From Calditrichota bacterium (GTDB lineage: Bacteria > CLD3): 21,534 nt of DNA. The notes beneath the pieces were generated by a model, which was given only the letters and a program-made list of their open reading frames with translations, searched no databases and was not told where the DNA came from. Positions 14,692-21,197 of this stretch are shown here, piece after piece. The translations under genes and the position numbers were made by a program. Location: positions 1 to 21,534 of the forward strand of contig QQUF01000001.1 of the NCBI GenBank assembly GCA_008501735.1, written 5' to 3'. The number at the start of each line of letters is the position of its first letter. Within the stretch, counting starts at the first letter, position 1.

Positions 14692-15699
14692 CTAAAAACC
14701 TTTTTTCTCGAAACCGTAACCGTTTGGACTTCCTGTGTATTGGTCAACTGGTGCATTTCCTAAAATTTCTTCAATTTTATCCTGGACTTCTTGAGAAAGT
14801 TTTACTCCTGAAGCTTTTGCATTTTCAGTTACTTGCGAAGGTCTACTTGCTCCAATAATTACACTTGAAAGTGGCTTTGCACGCAGTAACCAAGCAAGTG
14901 CAAGTTGTGGCATCGAAATTTCTAATTCATTTGCAATTTTGGAAAGTTCCTCAACTTTTGCAAGATTTTCTTCGGTGAGTCTTTTAGCCAAAAGTTGTTT
15001 TGTGCCTTCGCTTCCGCCACGCGAATCTTCTGGAGTTTGATTGACTTTGTATTTTCCTGTCAAAATTCCTTGAGCAAGTGGTGAGTAAACAATAAGTCCA
15101 AGTCCTTCGTTTGCACAAGTTCCCATAACTTCAACTTCAAGTCCTCTGTTAAGCATATTATAAATCGGCTGATTTGAAACAGGTTTTTCAAGATTGTAGC
15201 GTTCGGCAATTCTTACAGCATTAGCAATTTCAACTGCTGACCACTGACTCACTCCCCAATAATGCACTTTACCAGAACGAATTAAATCTGTCATTGCTCG
15301 AACAGTTTCTTCCAAAGGAGTTGTAACGTCGTAACGATGACATTGGTAAAGGTCGATGTAATCAACTTCCATTCTTTGCAAAGATGCATCACAGGCTTCG
15401 ATGACGTGCTTTCGTGAAAGCCCTTTGTCGTTTGGAGTTTTACCCATTGTGCCAAAGCATTTCGTTGCCAAAACGTAGTCGCTTCTTTTGTAGTCTTTTA
15501 AAATTTTGGCTAAGGTTATTTCGGCTTTTCCTGTGTGGTAAACATCAGCTGTATCAATTACGTTAATTCCACAATCGAAAGCAGCTTTTACACAATCTTT
15601 AGCAACTTCATCTGAAATTGTTCCACCAAAAGTAATCCAAGTTCCGAGTGAAATTTCACTGACTTTTAAACCTGTATTTCCTAAATTTCTGTATTCCAA
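14692..15699 (-). CDS. Aldo/keto reductase
   Basis: This is an NADPH-dependent aldo/keto reductase of about 335 residues with a TIM-barrel fold. The catalytic tetrad is present: Asp49 and Tyr54 in DTADVY, Lys80 in ATKCFG and His121 in LYQCHRYD. The GVSQWSA and YSPLAQGILTGKY segments and the closing VIIGASRPSQV cofactor site are also typical. It resembles the YghZ / K-channel-beta-like subfamily, whose natural substrate is unclear. A start 17 codons further upstream (TTG at 15750) is possible. The TTG at 15699 is preferred: it gives the standard family start (L/M)EYRNLG and has AAAGGA 6 bases before it. It is divergently placed to the CpeT-like gene, with about 114 bases between the two starts. 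Confidence 0.88.
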   Translation of the reverse strand: MEYRNLGNTGLKVSEISLGTWITFGGTISDEVAKDCVKAAFDCGINVIDTADVYHTGKAEITLAKILKDYKRSDYVLATKCFGTMGKTPNDKGLSRKHVIEACDASLQRMEVDYIDLYQCHRYDVTTPLEETVRAMTDLIRSGKVHYWGVSQWSAVEIANAVRIAERYNLEKPVSNQPIYNMLNRGLEVEVMGTCANEGLGLIVYSPLAQGILTGKYKVNQTPEDSRGGSEGTKQLLAKRLTEENLAKVEELSKIANELEISMPQLALAWLLRAKPLSSVIIGASRPSQVTENAKASGVKLSQEVQDKIEEILGNAPVDQYTGSPNGYGFEKKGF

Positions 15700-15705
15700 A
15701 ATGTT

Positions 15706-15711
15706 TCCTTT
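15706..15711 (-). promoter_or_regulatory. Ribosome binding site deciding the aldo/keto reductase start
   Basis: AAAGGA on the minus strand lies 6 bases before the TTG at 15699. It supports this start over the TTG at 15750. Confidence 0.6.
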
Positions 15712-15800
15712 CTTGTTTATTTTTGAATTTCCGACTAACTTAATAAACAATTAGCTTTGCTAAAATGTAAATGTAAGAAATCTAACTTTTCAAACTCAAT

Positions 15801-15806
15801 AGGAGA
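15801..15806 (+). promoter_or_regulatory. Ribosome binding site deciding the CpeT-like start
   Basis: AGGAGA lies 7 bases before the ATG at 15814. The longer frame from 15757 would put 19 charged and polar residues in front of a clear signal peptide, so 15814 is the start. Confidence 0.75.
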
Positions 15807-15813
15807 AATCAAT

Positions 15814-16428
15814 ATGATTTTACGTTTGGTAGCTCTCGCCTTTATCACAACAATCCTTTCCAACAACGCTCAAGCACAAACAGATTTAGAAACACTTACA
15901 TCTTGGCTCGAAGGTTCTTTTAACAGCGAAGAACAGGCAAAAGCTGATTCAGATTATTTTCACATCACTTTAGAAATGAAACAAATTTGGCAAAATCTTG
16001 AAGACGGAAAATGGTTTTACGTCGAACAAGCAGTTGCTATAAAAAGAGACAAACCTTATCGTCAAAGAATTTACCATTTGACTCAAAACGGCAAAAAGAT
16101 TACAAGTGAAATTTATACCTTACCAAATCCTCTAAGATTTGTAGGAGAGTGGAAAAAAGAAAAGCCTCTTGCAACTTTAACTCCCGATTCTTTAACTGTT
16201 CGAGAAGGTTGTGCAATGATTATGGAAAGAAAAGATTCCGAGACTTTCGTCGGTAGCACAAACGGAAAAGATTGTAAAAGTAACCTTAGAGGAGCTTCCT
16301 ATGCAACTTCCGAAGCAACAATCTCAGAAGAAAAACTCGTCAGTTGGGACAGAGGTTTCAACACAAAAGACGAACATATTTGGGGAGCTGAAAAAGGCGG
16401 CTACATTTTTATGAAAATTAAGAATTAA
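15814..16428 (+). CDS. CpcT/CpeT family protein, exported
   Basis: This is a 204-residue protein with a signal peptide cut after AQA (about residue 21). The mature part matches the CpcT/CpeT chromophore lyase-like family: WLEGSFNSEEQA (31-42), WFYVEQA (67-73), PYRQRIYHL (81-89), EGC (131-133), G-T-GK-C (147-154), LRGASYA (158-164), SWDRGF (177-182) and IWGAEKGGY (189-197). In cyanobacteria CpcT and CpeT handle phycobilin attachment to phycobiliproteins. Homologues in non-photosynthetic bacteria have unknown roles. The signal peptide places this one outside the cytoplasm, unlike the cyanobacterial lyases. Cys133 and Cys154 might form a disulfide. No phycobiliprotein or bilin synthesis gene is nearby. 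A terminator follows directly, so it is probably monocistronic. Family call firm; substrate unknown. Confidence 0.87.
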   Translation: MILRLVALAFITTILSNNAQAQTDLETLTSWLEGSFNSEEQAKADSDYFHITLEMKQIWQNLEDGKWFYVEQAVAIKRDKPYRQRIYHLTQNGKKITSEIYTLPNPLRFVGEWKKEKPLATLTPDSLTVREGCAMIMERKDSETFVGSTNGKDCKSNLRGASYATSEATISEEKLVSWDRGFNTKDEHIWGAEKGGYIFMKIKN

Positions 16429-16441
16429 GAATTTTTGATTT

Positions 16442-16472
16442 GGCTGAGACTTTTAAGGTTTTAGCTTTTTTT
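16442..16472 (+). terminator. Intrinsic terminator after the CpeT-like gene
   Basis: GGCTGAGACT (16442-16451) pairs with GGTTTTAGCT (16457-16466), including several G-U pairs, around a 5-base loop. A run of seven T residues follows. It starts 14 bases after the stop codon. Confidence 0.65.
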
Positions 16473-16487
16473 ACTCTTTTTCACCTG

Positions 16488-16529
16488 AATCACGGGATTT
16501 TTAAGGATTACACGAATTGCACGGATTTT
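16488..16529. repeat. Degenerate CACGGATT-type intergenic repeat
   Basis: Three imperfect units occur in a row: AATCACGGGATTTTTAAGG, ATTACACGAATT and GCACGGATTTT. Similar CACGGATT arrays are familiar from intergenic DNA of Bacteroidota and relatives. No open frame is present, and this gap (16429-16656) is otherwise unremarkable apart from the terminator and an ATTCATT repeat near 16640. Confidence 0.5.
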
Positions 16530-16630
16530 GTTTGTGTTAGAAAATTATGATTCGGCAGTTTTTGGTTAGTGTAATTTTCGGGACAGTAAAATTGGAAATG
16601 AATTTCTGTTCCCAAAGCGAAACATCACCT

Positions 16631-16659
16631 ATTAAACATTATTCATTATTCATTAATTA
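16631..16659. repeat. AT-rich ATTATTC/ATTAA repeat at the pta stop
   Basis: CATTATTCATTATTCATTAATTA is a short run of ATTATTC units that reaches into the stop codon of the phosphate acetyltransferase gene. It resembles the palindrome at 18283-18312, which sits in the same way over the end of the hypF-like gene. Confidence 0.45.
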
Positions 16660-17595
16660 GCTGATTGCACAAATTGCAACAGCGTTCACAATGTCTTCCA
16701 CTGAACAACCTCTTGAAAGGTCAAAACAAGGTTTTGCTAAGCCTTGAACAATTGGACCAATTGCCTCTGCTCCACCCATTCTTTGAGCTATTTTGTAAGC
16801 GATGTTTCCCGAATCTAAATCTGGAAAAATGAAAACATTTGCTTCGCCAGCGACTTTACTTTCAGGTGCTTTCCTTTTTCCGACAGAAGGAACAAAAGCA
16901 GCGTCGAATTGAAGTTCGCCGTCAGACAAAATTTCTGGGTGTTTTGACTGAAAAATCCCAAGAGCTTCACATACTTTTTCAACGTCAGAATGCTTTGCAC
17001 TTCCCTTGGTCGAAAAAGAAAGGAAAGCGACCTTTGGAGTTTGTTCTACCACTAATTCAAAATTTTTAGAAGCAGAAAAAGCAATATCTGAAAGCTGTTC
17101 AGAATTTGGATTTGGAACTACTCCGCAATCTGAAAATATGTAAGCATTCTCGTTGTGGCTCATCAAAAAGTAACTCGAAACTACACTAATTCCTTTTGCA
17201 ACTCCAACAACTTGCAAACCAGCTCGTAAAACATTAGCAGTTGAGTTTACTGCTCCTGCAACACTTCCGTGAGCAAAACCAAATTTCACCAAATAGTTCC
17301 CGAAAAAAAGAGGGTCTTTTATCGTCTCTCTTGCTTGTTCAAGAGTGATTCCTTTGGCTTTTCGTCTTTCATAAAAATCTTCAACAAATCCTTCAAAACG
17401 TGGTGAAGTTTCAGGTTCAATTGTCAAAATTCCTTTTGGAGCATTCTTAGAATTCCCGACTAAAATTACGTTTGCAATTTTTTCTTCAGAAATTTTTTGG
17501 GCAGCGTGTAAAGTTCTTTCGTCTTGAATTTCAGATAAAACGATAACTTTTGGGTTAGCTTTTGCTCTTTGTCTAATTTGTTCTAAAATATTCAT
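16657..17595 (-). CDS. pta: Phosphate acetyltransferase (short form)
   Basis: At 312 residues this has the size of the stand-alone PTA_PTB-domain phosphotransacetylase, not the roughly 700-residue two-domain form. It exchanges CoA and phosphate between acetyl-CoA and acetyl-phosphate. Motifs seen: VLSEIQDERTL (19-29), AGAVNSTANVLRAGLQ (113-128), SDCGVVPNP (155-163), VAFLSFSTKGSAKH (189-202), FPDLDSGNIAYKIAQR (257-272), and DLSRGCSVEDIVN (292-304) near the end. No acetate kinase is adjacent. It starts 2 bases after the HEAT-repeat gene stop, so both are probably on one transcript. A phosphate butyryltransferase is the main alternative, but the closing motifs favour Pta. It is unrelated in sequence to the microcompartment enzyme PduL. 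Confidence 0.9.
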   Translation of the reverse strand: MNILEQIRQRAKANPKVIVLSEIQDERTLHAAQKISEEKIANVILVGNSKNAPKGILTIEPETSPRFEGFVEDFYERRKAKGITLEQARETIKDPLFFGNYLVKFGFAHGSVAGAVNSTANVLRAGLQVVGVAKGISVVSSYFLMSHNENAYIFSDCGVVPNPNSEQLSDIAFSASKNFELVVEQTPKVAFLSFSTKGSAKHSDVEKVCEALGIFQSKHPEILSDGELQFDAAFVPSVGKRKAPESKVAGEANVFIFPDLDSGNIAYKIAQRMGGAEAIGPIVQGLAKPCFDLSRGCSVEDIVNAVAICAIS

Positions 17596-17597
17596 TG

Positions 17598-18218
17598 CTA
17601 ATTTTTGTTAGTTAATTTTGAGATTGAAACTTCTAAGACAGAATCTTCTAATGCATTTTTTGTCTTGTAGTTTTGTAAAATTTCCAAACCATTCGGTGAA
17701 CCAATTTCACCAAGACTTTGAATTACATTTAGTCTAACAAATGAGTCCTCTGAGCCAAGGTATTTTGAAAGAGGTTCAATCGCTGTTTCAGCTTGTAAGT
17801 TCCCAATTGCCCAAATTGCATACACTTTTACCAAAGAAGTTGAATCAGTTTCAACTATCTCTAAAAGTGCAGGAATAGTGCTTCTTGTTCCCATTTTACC
17901 AAGTGCTTCGGCACACCTTCCACGAACGTATTTGTCTGGTTCATTTCTTAGCGAGGAAAGCAATTGTGGAATCGCAGTTGTGTCCGCAAGTTCACCGAGT
18001 CTCAAAGCACTGTAAACTCGCTTCTCCAAATCGTCATTTTCTTTTAGGTCAACAATGTGTTCTTCAGACGTAAGATTTTGGTAAGTAAACGATTCAAAAA
18101 CAGCGTAAAAAAGTGCAAGAATCACTATTCCCATAAAAACAAACATAAACCCAAGAGATTTTGAACCAGAGCGAATCGGGTTAATTTTCGGCTCTGTATT
18201 TTCAGAATTTTCAGTCAT
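17598..18218 (-). CDS. Membrane-anchored HEAT-repeat protein
   Basis: This is a 206-residue protein. A polar N-terminus of about 20 residues is followed by one transmembrane helix (about 21-43), then four to five HEAT/PBS-lyase-type repeats from about residue 62. The repeats show the A-x-x-x-L-G-x-(M/L/I)-G pattern several times (ALRLGELAD, AEALGKMG, AIWAIGNLQ, VIQSLGEIG). Such repeats form a curved helical scaffold for protein contacts and carry no catalytic function by themselves. The topology suggests the repeats face the periplasm (N-terminus in), but the orientation is not certain. It is close-coupled to pta (2 bases), and 77 bases of repeats separate it from the hypF-like gene. Its partner is unknown. 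Confidence 0.75.
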   Translation of the reverse strand: MTENSENTEPKINPIRSGSKSLGFMFVFMGIVILALFYAVFESFTYQNLTSEEHIVDLKENDDLEKRVYSALRLGELADTTAIPQLLSSLRNEPDKYVRGRCAEALGKMGTRSTIPALLEIVETDSTSLVKVYAIWAIGNLQAETAIEPLSKYLGSEDSFVRLNVIQSLGEIGSPNGLEILQNYKTKNALEDSVLEVSISKLTNKN

Positions 18219-18224
18219 TTTAAA

Positions 18225-18256
18225 TTAAGAATTAAGAATTAAGAATTAAGAATTAA
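18225..18256. repeat. Tandem TTAAGAA heptamers
   Basis: Four perfect copies of TTAAGAA and a partial TTAA follow each other directly, seven bases upstream of the HEAT-repeat gene start. Copy number of such an array can change by slippage, so it might tune expression of the downstream genes. Confidence 0.8.
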
Positions 18257-18282
18257 TCGTAGAATTTAAGGAAAAATTCTAT

Positions 18283-18312
18283 TAATGATTAATGATTAAT
18301 CATTAATCATTA
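18283..18312. repeat. 30-bp perfect palindrome across the hypF-like stop codon
   Basis: The sequence is built of ATTAATG units and their complement and is its own reverse complement around the point 18297/18298. It contains the last four codons and stop codon of the hypF-like gene (Met-Ile-Asn-Asp-stop). It could form a weak AT-only hairpin in the transcript; without G/C and a T-run it is a poor terminator. Confidence 0.8.
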
Positions 18313-19378
18313 GAAAGGTTTGTCCGAGTGCGATTCCACAATCATTTGTTGGAACATTGGAATGAGTTAAAACGGTGTAATTTTTACTTAGAATTTCGGT
18401 TAGTTTTTTGAATAAAATCTTATTTTGGAAACAGCCTCCACTCAAAGCAACTGTTTTAATTTTAGTGGCTACAACAATTCTATCCACTACTTTTGCGATT
18501 CCAAGAGCTAAAGTGTTATGGAATTTTGCTGAAATTTCTGAGGTTGCTTTTCTGCTCAAATCATTTTCAATTTCACGAAACATTTGTAAAAATGAAAGTT
18601 CGGTCAAACCTCCACTTTCTTCTAAATCGAAAGTATAAAAACCATTTTCGTTTGGCAGGGCAATTTGCTCCAATTTGATTGCTGCTTCCGCTTCAAAAGT
18701 TACTTTCTCACAAAGTCCAAGAATCGCAGAAACTCCGTCGAAAAGCCTTCCGCACGAAGAAGTTGGAATTGAGTTAAAATTTTTGTCTAACATTTGATTT
18801 ACAAATCTTTTGGAACTTTCAGGAACACTTTTGAAGAATTTTGAAGAATCAATTTCAGCTTCTTTTAGAAATGCCAAACCGATTCGCCAAATTTCTTCGA
18901 CTGCTTTGTCTCCACCTGCAAGTTGGATTGGTTTGAACCTCGCAACTCTTTCTAAGTTTTGCACTTTTCCGACAAAAAATTCTCCGCCCCAAACAGTGTT
19001 GTCTTCACCAAAACCTGTCCCGTCAAGTGCAATTCCGATAACTTTTCCTCTAAAATCGTTCTCACAAGCAACACTTGCGATGTGTGCTTTGTGGTGCTGA
19101 ACTCCGATTGTTGGAAAATTTGATTCAAGTGCAAATCTTGTCGAAAGGTAATCAGGGTGAAGGTCGTGAACTATTAAATCTGGTTTGCGAATTGAGATTA
19201 ATTCTTGAGCGATTTCTTTGAATTTTTCATACGTTTCCCAAGTCTTCAAATCTCCGACATTTGGACTTAGAATCGCTTCGTTTTTGTGCAAAAGGCAAAG
19301 ACTGTTTTTGAGTTCTGCACCAACTCCAAGAATTGTTTTTGGTGCAGAAAAATTTAGATTATTTTTTTTAAAATTCAT
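18296..19378 (-). CDS. HypF-like carbamoyltransferase, Kae1-like half only
   Basis: This 360-residue protein matches the C-terminal (Kae1-like) half of HypF, which passes a carbamoyl group to HypE for the CN ligands of the [NiFe] site. Motifs: ILGVGAELKNSLCLL (16-30), GDLKTWET (42-49), DLHPDYLST (72-80), metal site QHHKAH with His95, His96 and His99, DGTGFGEDNTVWGGEF (119-134), SSCGRLFDG (207-215), LSGGCFQNKIL (312-322) and NDCGIALGQ (345-353). A usual HypF has about 750 residues with acylphosphatase, zinc-finger and YrdC-like domains in front; all three are missing. hypB ends 2 bases before the ATG, so they cannot be part of a misread start. The missing activities must come from another protein if this one is functional. 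It sits in the hyp operon, which supports the HypF role. Confidence 0.85.
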   Translation of the reverse strand: MNFKKNNLNFSAPKTILGVGAELKNSLCLLHKNEAILSPNVGDLKTWETYEKFKEIAQELISIRKPDLIVHDLHPDYLSTRFALESNFPTIGVQHHKAHIASVACENDFRGKVIGIALDGTGFGEDNTVWGGEFFVGKVQNLERVARFKPIQLAGGDKAVEEIWRIGLAFLKEAEIDSSKFFKSVPESSKRFVNQMLDKNFNSIPTSSCGRLFDGVSAILGLCEKVTFEAEAAIKLEQIALPNENGFYTFDLEESGGLTELSFLQMFREIENDLSRKATSEISAKFHNTLALGIAKVVDRIVVATKIKTVALSGGCFQNKILFKKLTEILSKNYTVLTHSNVPTNDCGIALGQTFLMIND

Positions 19379-19380
19379 TT

Positions 19381-20142
19381 TTAGTGATGATGGTGCATTG
19401 CTTCTGAAAGAAAACTTTCTTTTTCTTCAATCAACCAATTTTTCCATTCATCAAAACCTTCTAATGTCTTTGAACTTAAAAGGATAATTTTCATTTCCGG
19501 TTTAACTTGTTTTATGTAGCCAATACATTTTTCAACGTCAAAATCTAAGTACGGCAACAAATCAATTTTTGAAATTATCGCAAGTTCAGATTCAAAAAAT
19601 GCGTTTGGATATTTCAAAGGTTTGTCTTCACCTTCCGTAACGCTAAGAATTACAATTTTTTTAGCTTCTCCGAGTTTAAACATTGAAGGGCAAACAAGAT
19701 TCCCAACATTTTCAACAATCAAGTATTCCAAATTTTCCAAATCCAAGTTTTCCAAAGCGTGGTGAATCATATGAGAATCAAGATGACAACCTCTGTTCGT
19801 GTTGATTTGAGTAACATTTTTGCTGTATTTCATTAGCCTTTGAGCGTCAAAATCTGTTTGTTGGTCTCCTTCAACTAATCCAATTTTAAATTGGTCTCCA
19901 AACTCGCGAAGTGTTGCTTCCAAAAGTGTTGTTTTTCCAGAACCCGGTGAACTTAACAAATTCAGACAAAATATTTTGTTGTCGTGAAAGAAGTGTTCAT
20001 TTTGGTGGGCAAGTTCGTCGTTAAAATCAAGAATTTTTTGCTCAACTGAAACTTCATCGTGATTGTGATGATGTTCGTGAGAATGACTGTGTTTGTGTTT
20101 TGTGGTAAAAGTTGTGTTTCCACAACCGCAAGTATTACACAT
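19381..20142 (-). CDS. hypB: Hydrogenase nickel-incorporation GTPase HypB
   Basis: This is a 253-residue SIMIBI-class GTPase that, with HypA, loads nickel into the large subunit of [NiFe] hydrogenase. The N-terminal CxxCGC motif (Cys2, Cys5, Cys7, high-affinity Ni site) is followed by a His-rich stretch (about 15-28, metal storage). The P-loop SPGSGKT is at 65-71, the G-domain metal site uses Cys119-His120 (NRGCHLD) and Cys151 (NLVCPS), and SKID at 191-194 is the guanine-specificity loop. The protein ends in four histidines (MHHHH), an extra metal-binding tail. It overlaps hypA by 8 bases and is followed after 2 bases by the hypF-like gene, so all are co-transcribed. There is no realistic alternative. 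Confidence 0.97.
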   Translation of the reverse strand: MCNTCGCGNTTFTTKHKHSHSHEHHHNHDEVSVEQKILDFNDELAHQNEHFFHDNKIFCLNLLSSPGSGKTTLLEATLREFGDQFKIGLVEGDQQTDFDAQRLMKYSKNVTQINTNRGCHLDSHMIHHALENLDLENLEYLIVENVGNLVCPSMFKLGEAKKIVILSVTEGEDKPLKYPNAFFESELAIISKIDLLPYLDFDVEKCIGYIKQVKPEMKIILLSSKTLEGFDEWKNWLIEEKESFLSEAMHHHH

Positions 20143-20485
20143 TTTGTTCTACCTCCATTTTTGAGATTTGAAGTTCCATTCCACTTAACATTTCAAACTT
20201 AAAACTTCCGCAATTTTTACATTCAGAATACAGAGAATCTCTTGTTTGCTCGAGTCTGCAATCTTTACAAATCGCTTTTGCAGGAATTATTTTTTGAATC
20301 AATTTGGTGCCTTCAAACTCTGTGTCTTTTGTTAAGGCTTGAAAAGCAAAATCCAAAGATTCGGGAACAACTAATTGAAGTTCTCCTGTTTCGACGGTAA
20401 CAGAATAAATTTTTGAATAATTTTTAGCTTCTTTTTCTTTTTGCATCATTTCCAAAAGAGATTTACAAATCGATGCTTCGTGCAT
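20135..20485 (-). CDS. hypA: Hydrogenase nickel chaperone HypA
   Basis: This is a 116-residue protein of standard HypA length. The invariant N-terminal Met-His-Glu that binds nickel is intact, and the zinc site has the Cys73-x2-Cys76 and Cys89-x2-Cys92 pairs. The VTVETGEL and PESLDFAF segments are family-typical. HypA binds HypB and the hydrogenase large subunit and hands over nickel. Its start overlaps the end of the preceding 63-residue gene by 23 bases, and its end overlaps hypB by 8 bases, a tightly coupled operon. Confidence 0.97.
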   Translation of the reverse strand: MHEASICKSLLEMMQKEKEAKNYSKIYSVTVETGELQLVVPESLDFAFQALTKDTEFEGTKLIQKIIPAKAICKDCRLEQTRDSLYSECKNCGSFKFEMLSGMELQISKMEVEQNV

Positions 20486-20654
20486 TATTTAACTTTTCTT
20501 TAATTTTTTTAATCAAATCGGTCTGTGGCTTAATTTCACTTTCAAAATTACCTTCACTTATTAAAACCATTTCCATTCTAAGGTAGTTAGAGTAGTTATC
20601 AAGAATTTTGTTAAGAAGTTCGCATTCCTGTTTTGTCAATTCCAAATTTATCAT
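20463..20654 (-). CDS. Small helical protein of unknown function in the hyp operon
   Basis: This 63-residue protein has no family that I recognise. Most of it is predicted helical by composition, with leucine/isoleucine spacing compatible with two amphipathic helices (LTKQECELLNKILDN and DLIKKIKEKLNNA). It starts 17 bases after the cyclic-nucleotide-fold gene, has AGAGAG before the ATG, and overlaps hypA by 23 bases. Position and spacing suggest a real gene and possible translational coupling to hypA. A non-coding chance frame remains possible. Confidence 0.55.
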   Translation of the reverse strand: MINLELTKQECELLNKILDNYSNYLRMEMVLISEGNFESEIKPQTDLIKKIKEKLNNARSIDL

Positions 20655-20671
20655 ATTCTCTCTTAGTTTTT

Positions 20672-21172
20672 TTAGTTTGGACTTGCAGAGTAGTCAACAA
20701 AAACTTTCTTTACTTCACGCTGCCCGAAATGTGAATAAATTAATTGCTCACGTGTCTTTTTAAGCTGAATTGAAATCATTTTTGCAACTTTTTCCATTAA
20801 AAAATAACCTAATTTTGTATTGTTTTTACAAGCTTCTCGCATAACTTTTCCATTAAGAAGTAAGCAAGTTGTGTCTTCAAGAACATATCTCGAAGCAGTA
20901 CATTTATAAGGTTCTACAACAGAAGACCAACCGAAGTAATCGTCCTTTCTAACAGTTGCCAGTCGGACAACTTTTTCCGAATAAATTCTTGTTTCAAGTG
21001 CTACTTTACCTTTTTCGACAATGTAAAGAAAGTCCGAATCGTCACCTTCTTTAAAAATGTATTCACCTTTTTTGTAATCTTTCAAAGAAGCCACTATTGC
21101 CATTTCTTCTAAAAAATCATCTTCAAGTCCGTTAAAAAACTTGAACTCTTTTAATTTTGCAACCAGTAACAT
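20672..21172 (-). CDS. Cyclic nucleotide-binding-fold protein without DNA-binding domain
   Basis: This 166-residue protein is a CRP-like cNMP-binding beta-barrel (about residues 8-118: FFNGL, YIFKEGDDSDFLYIVEKGKVAL, LATVRKDDYFGWSS, TCLLLNG) followed by a long helix. It ends before where the winged helix-turn-helix of CRP/FNR would be, so it is not a normal transcription factor. The phosphate-binding cassette lacks the usual FGE: it reads FGWSS (80-84), so canonical cAMP binding is doubtful. Proteins of this kind occur in gene clusters of cytoplasmic group 3 [NiFe] hydrogenases, and the neighbours here (maturation protease upstream, hypA/B downstream) agree. The role is unproven. Confidence 0.8.
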   Translation of the reverse strand: MLLVAKLKEFKFFNGLEDDFLEEMAIVASLKDYKKGEYIFKEGDDSDFLYIVEKGKVALETRIYSEKVVRLATVRKDDYFGWSSVVEPYKCTASRYVLEDTTCLLLNGKVMREACKNNTKLGYFLMEKVAKMISIQLKKTREQLIYSHFGQREVKKVFVDYSASPN

Positions 21173-21197
21173 TTTATTTTACCTCTAAAAAATTTTC

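Noticed and set aside
15751-15763. TTAGC-TTT-GCTAA inverted repeat between the aldo/keto reductase and CpeT-like genes as an operator
   Set aside because: Arms of only 5 bases in AT-rich DNA are expected by chance, and nothing else supports it.
16657-17595. Phosphate acetyltransferase plus the EutN-type gene as a possible microcompartment metabolic locus
   Set aside because: They are 15 kb apart, on separate transcripts, and this Pta is the ordinary PTA_PTB type, not PduL. No shell hexamer or aldehyde dehydrogenase is present.
15814-18218. CpeT-like gene and a 'PBS lyase' HEAT-repeat gene as a phycobilisome-type cluster
   Set aside because: HEAT repeats carry that name only for historical reasons and are generic scaffolds. 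The two genes are on opposite strands, and no phycobiliprotein is seen.
18225-18312. Short repeats as a CRISPR array
   Set aside because: The heptamers are directly adjacent without spacers, and the second element is a single palindrome.
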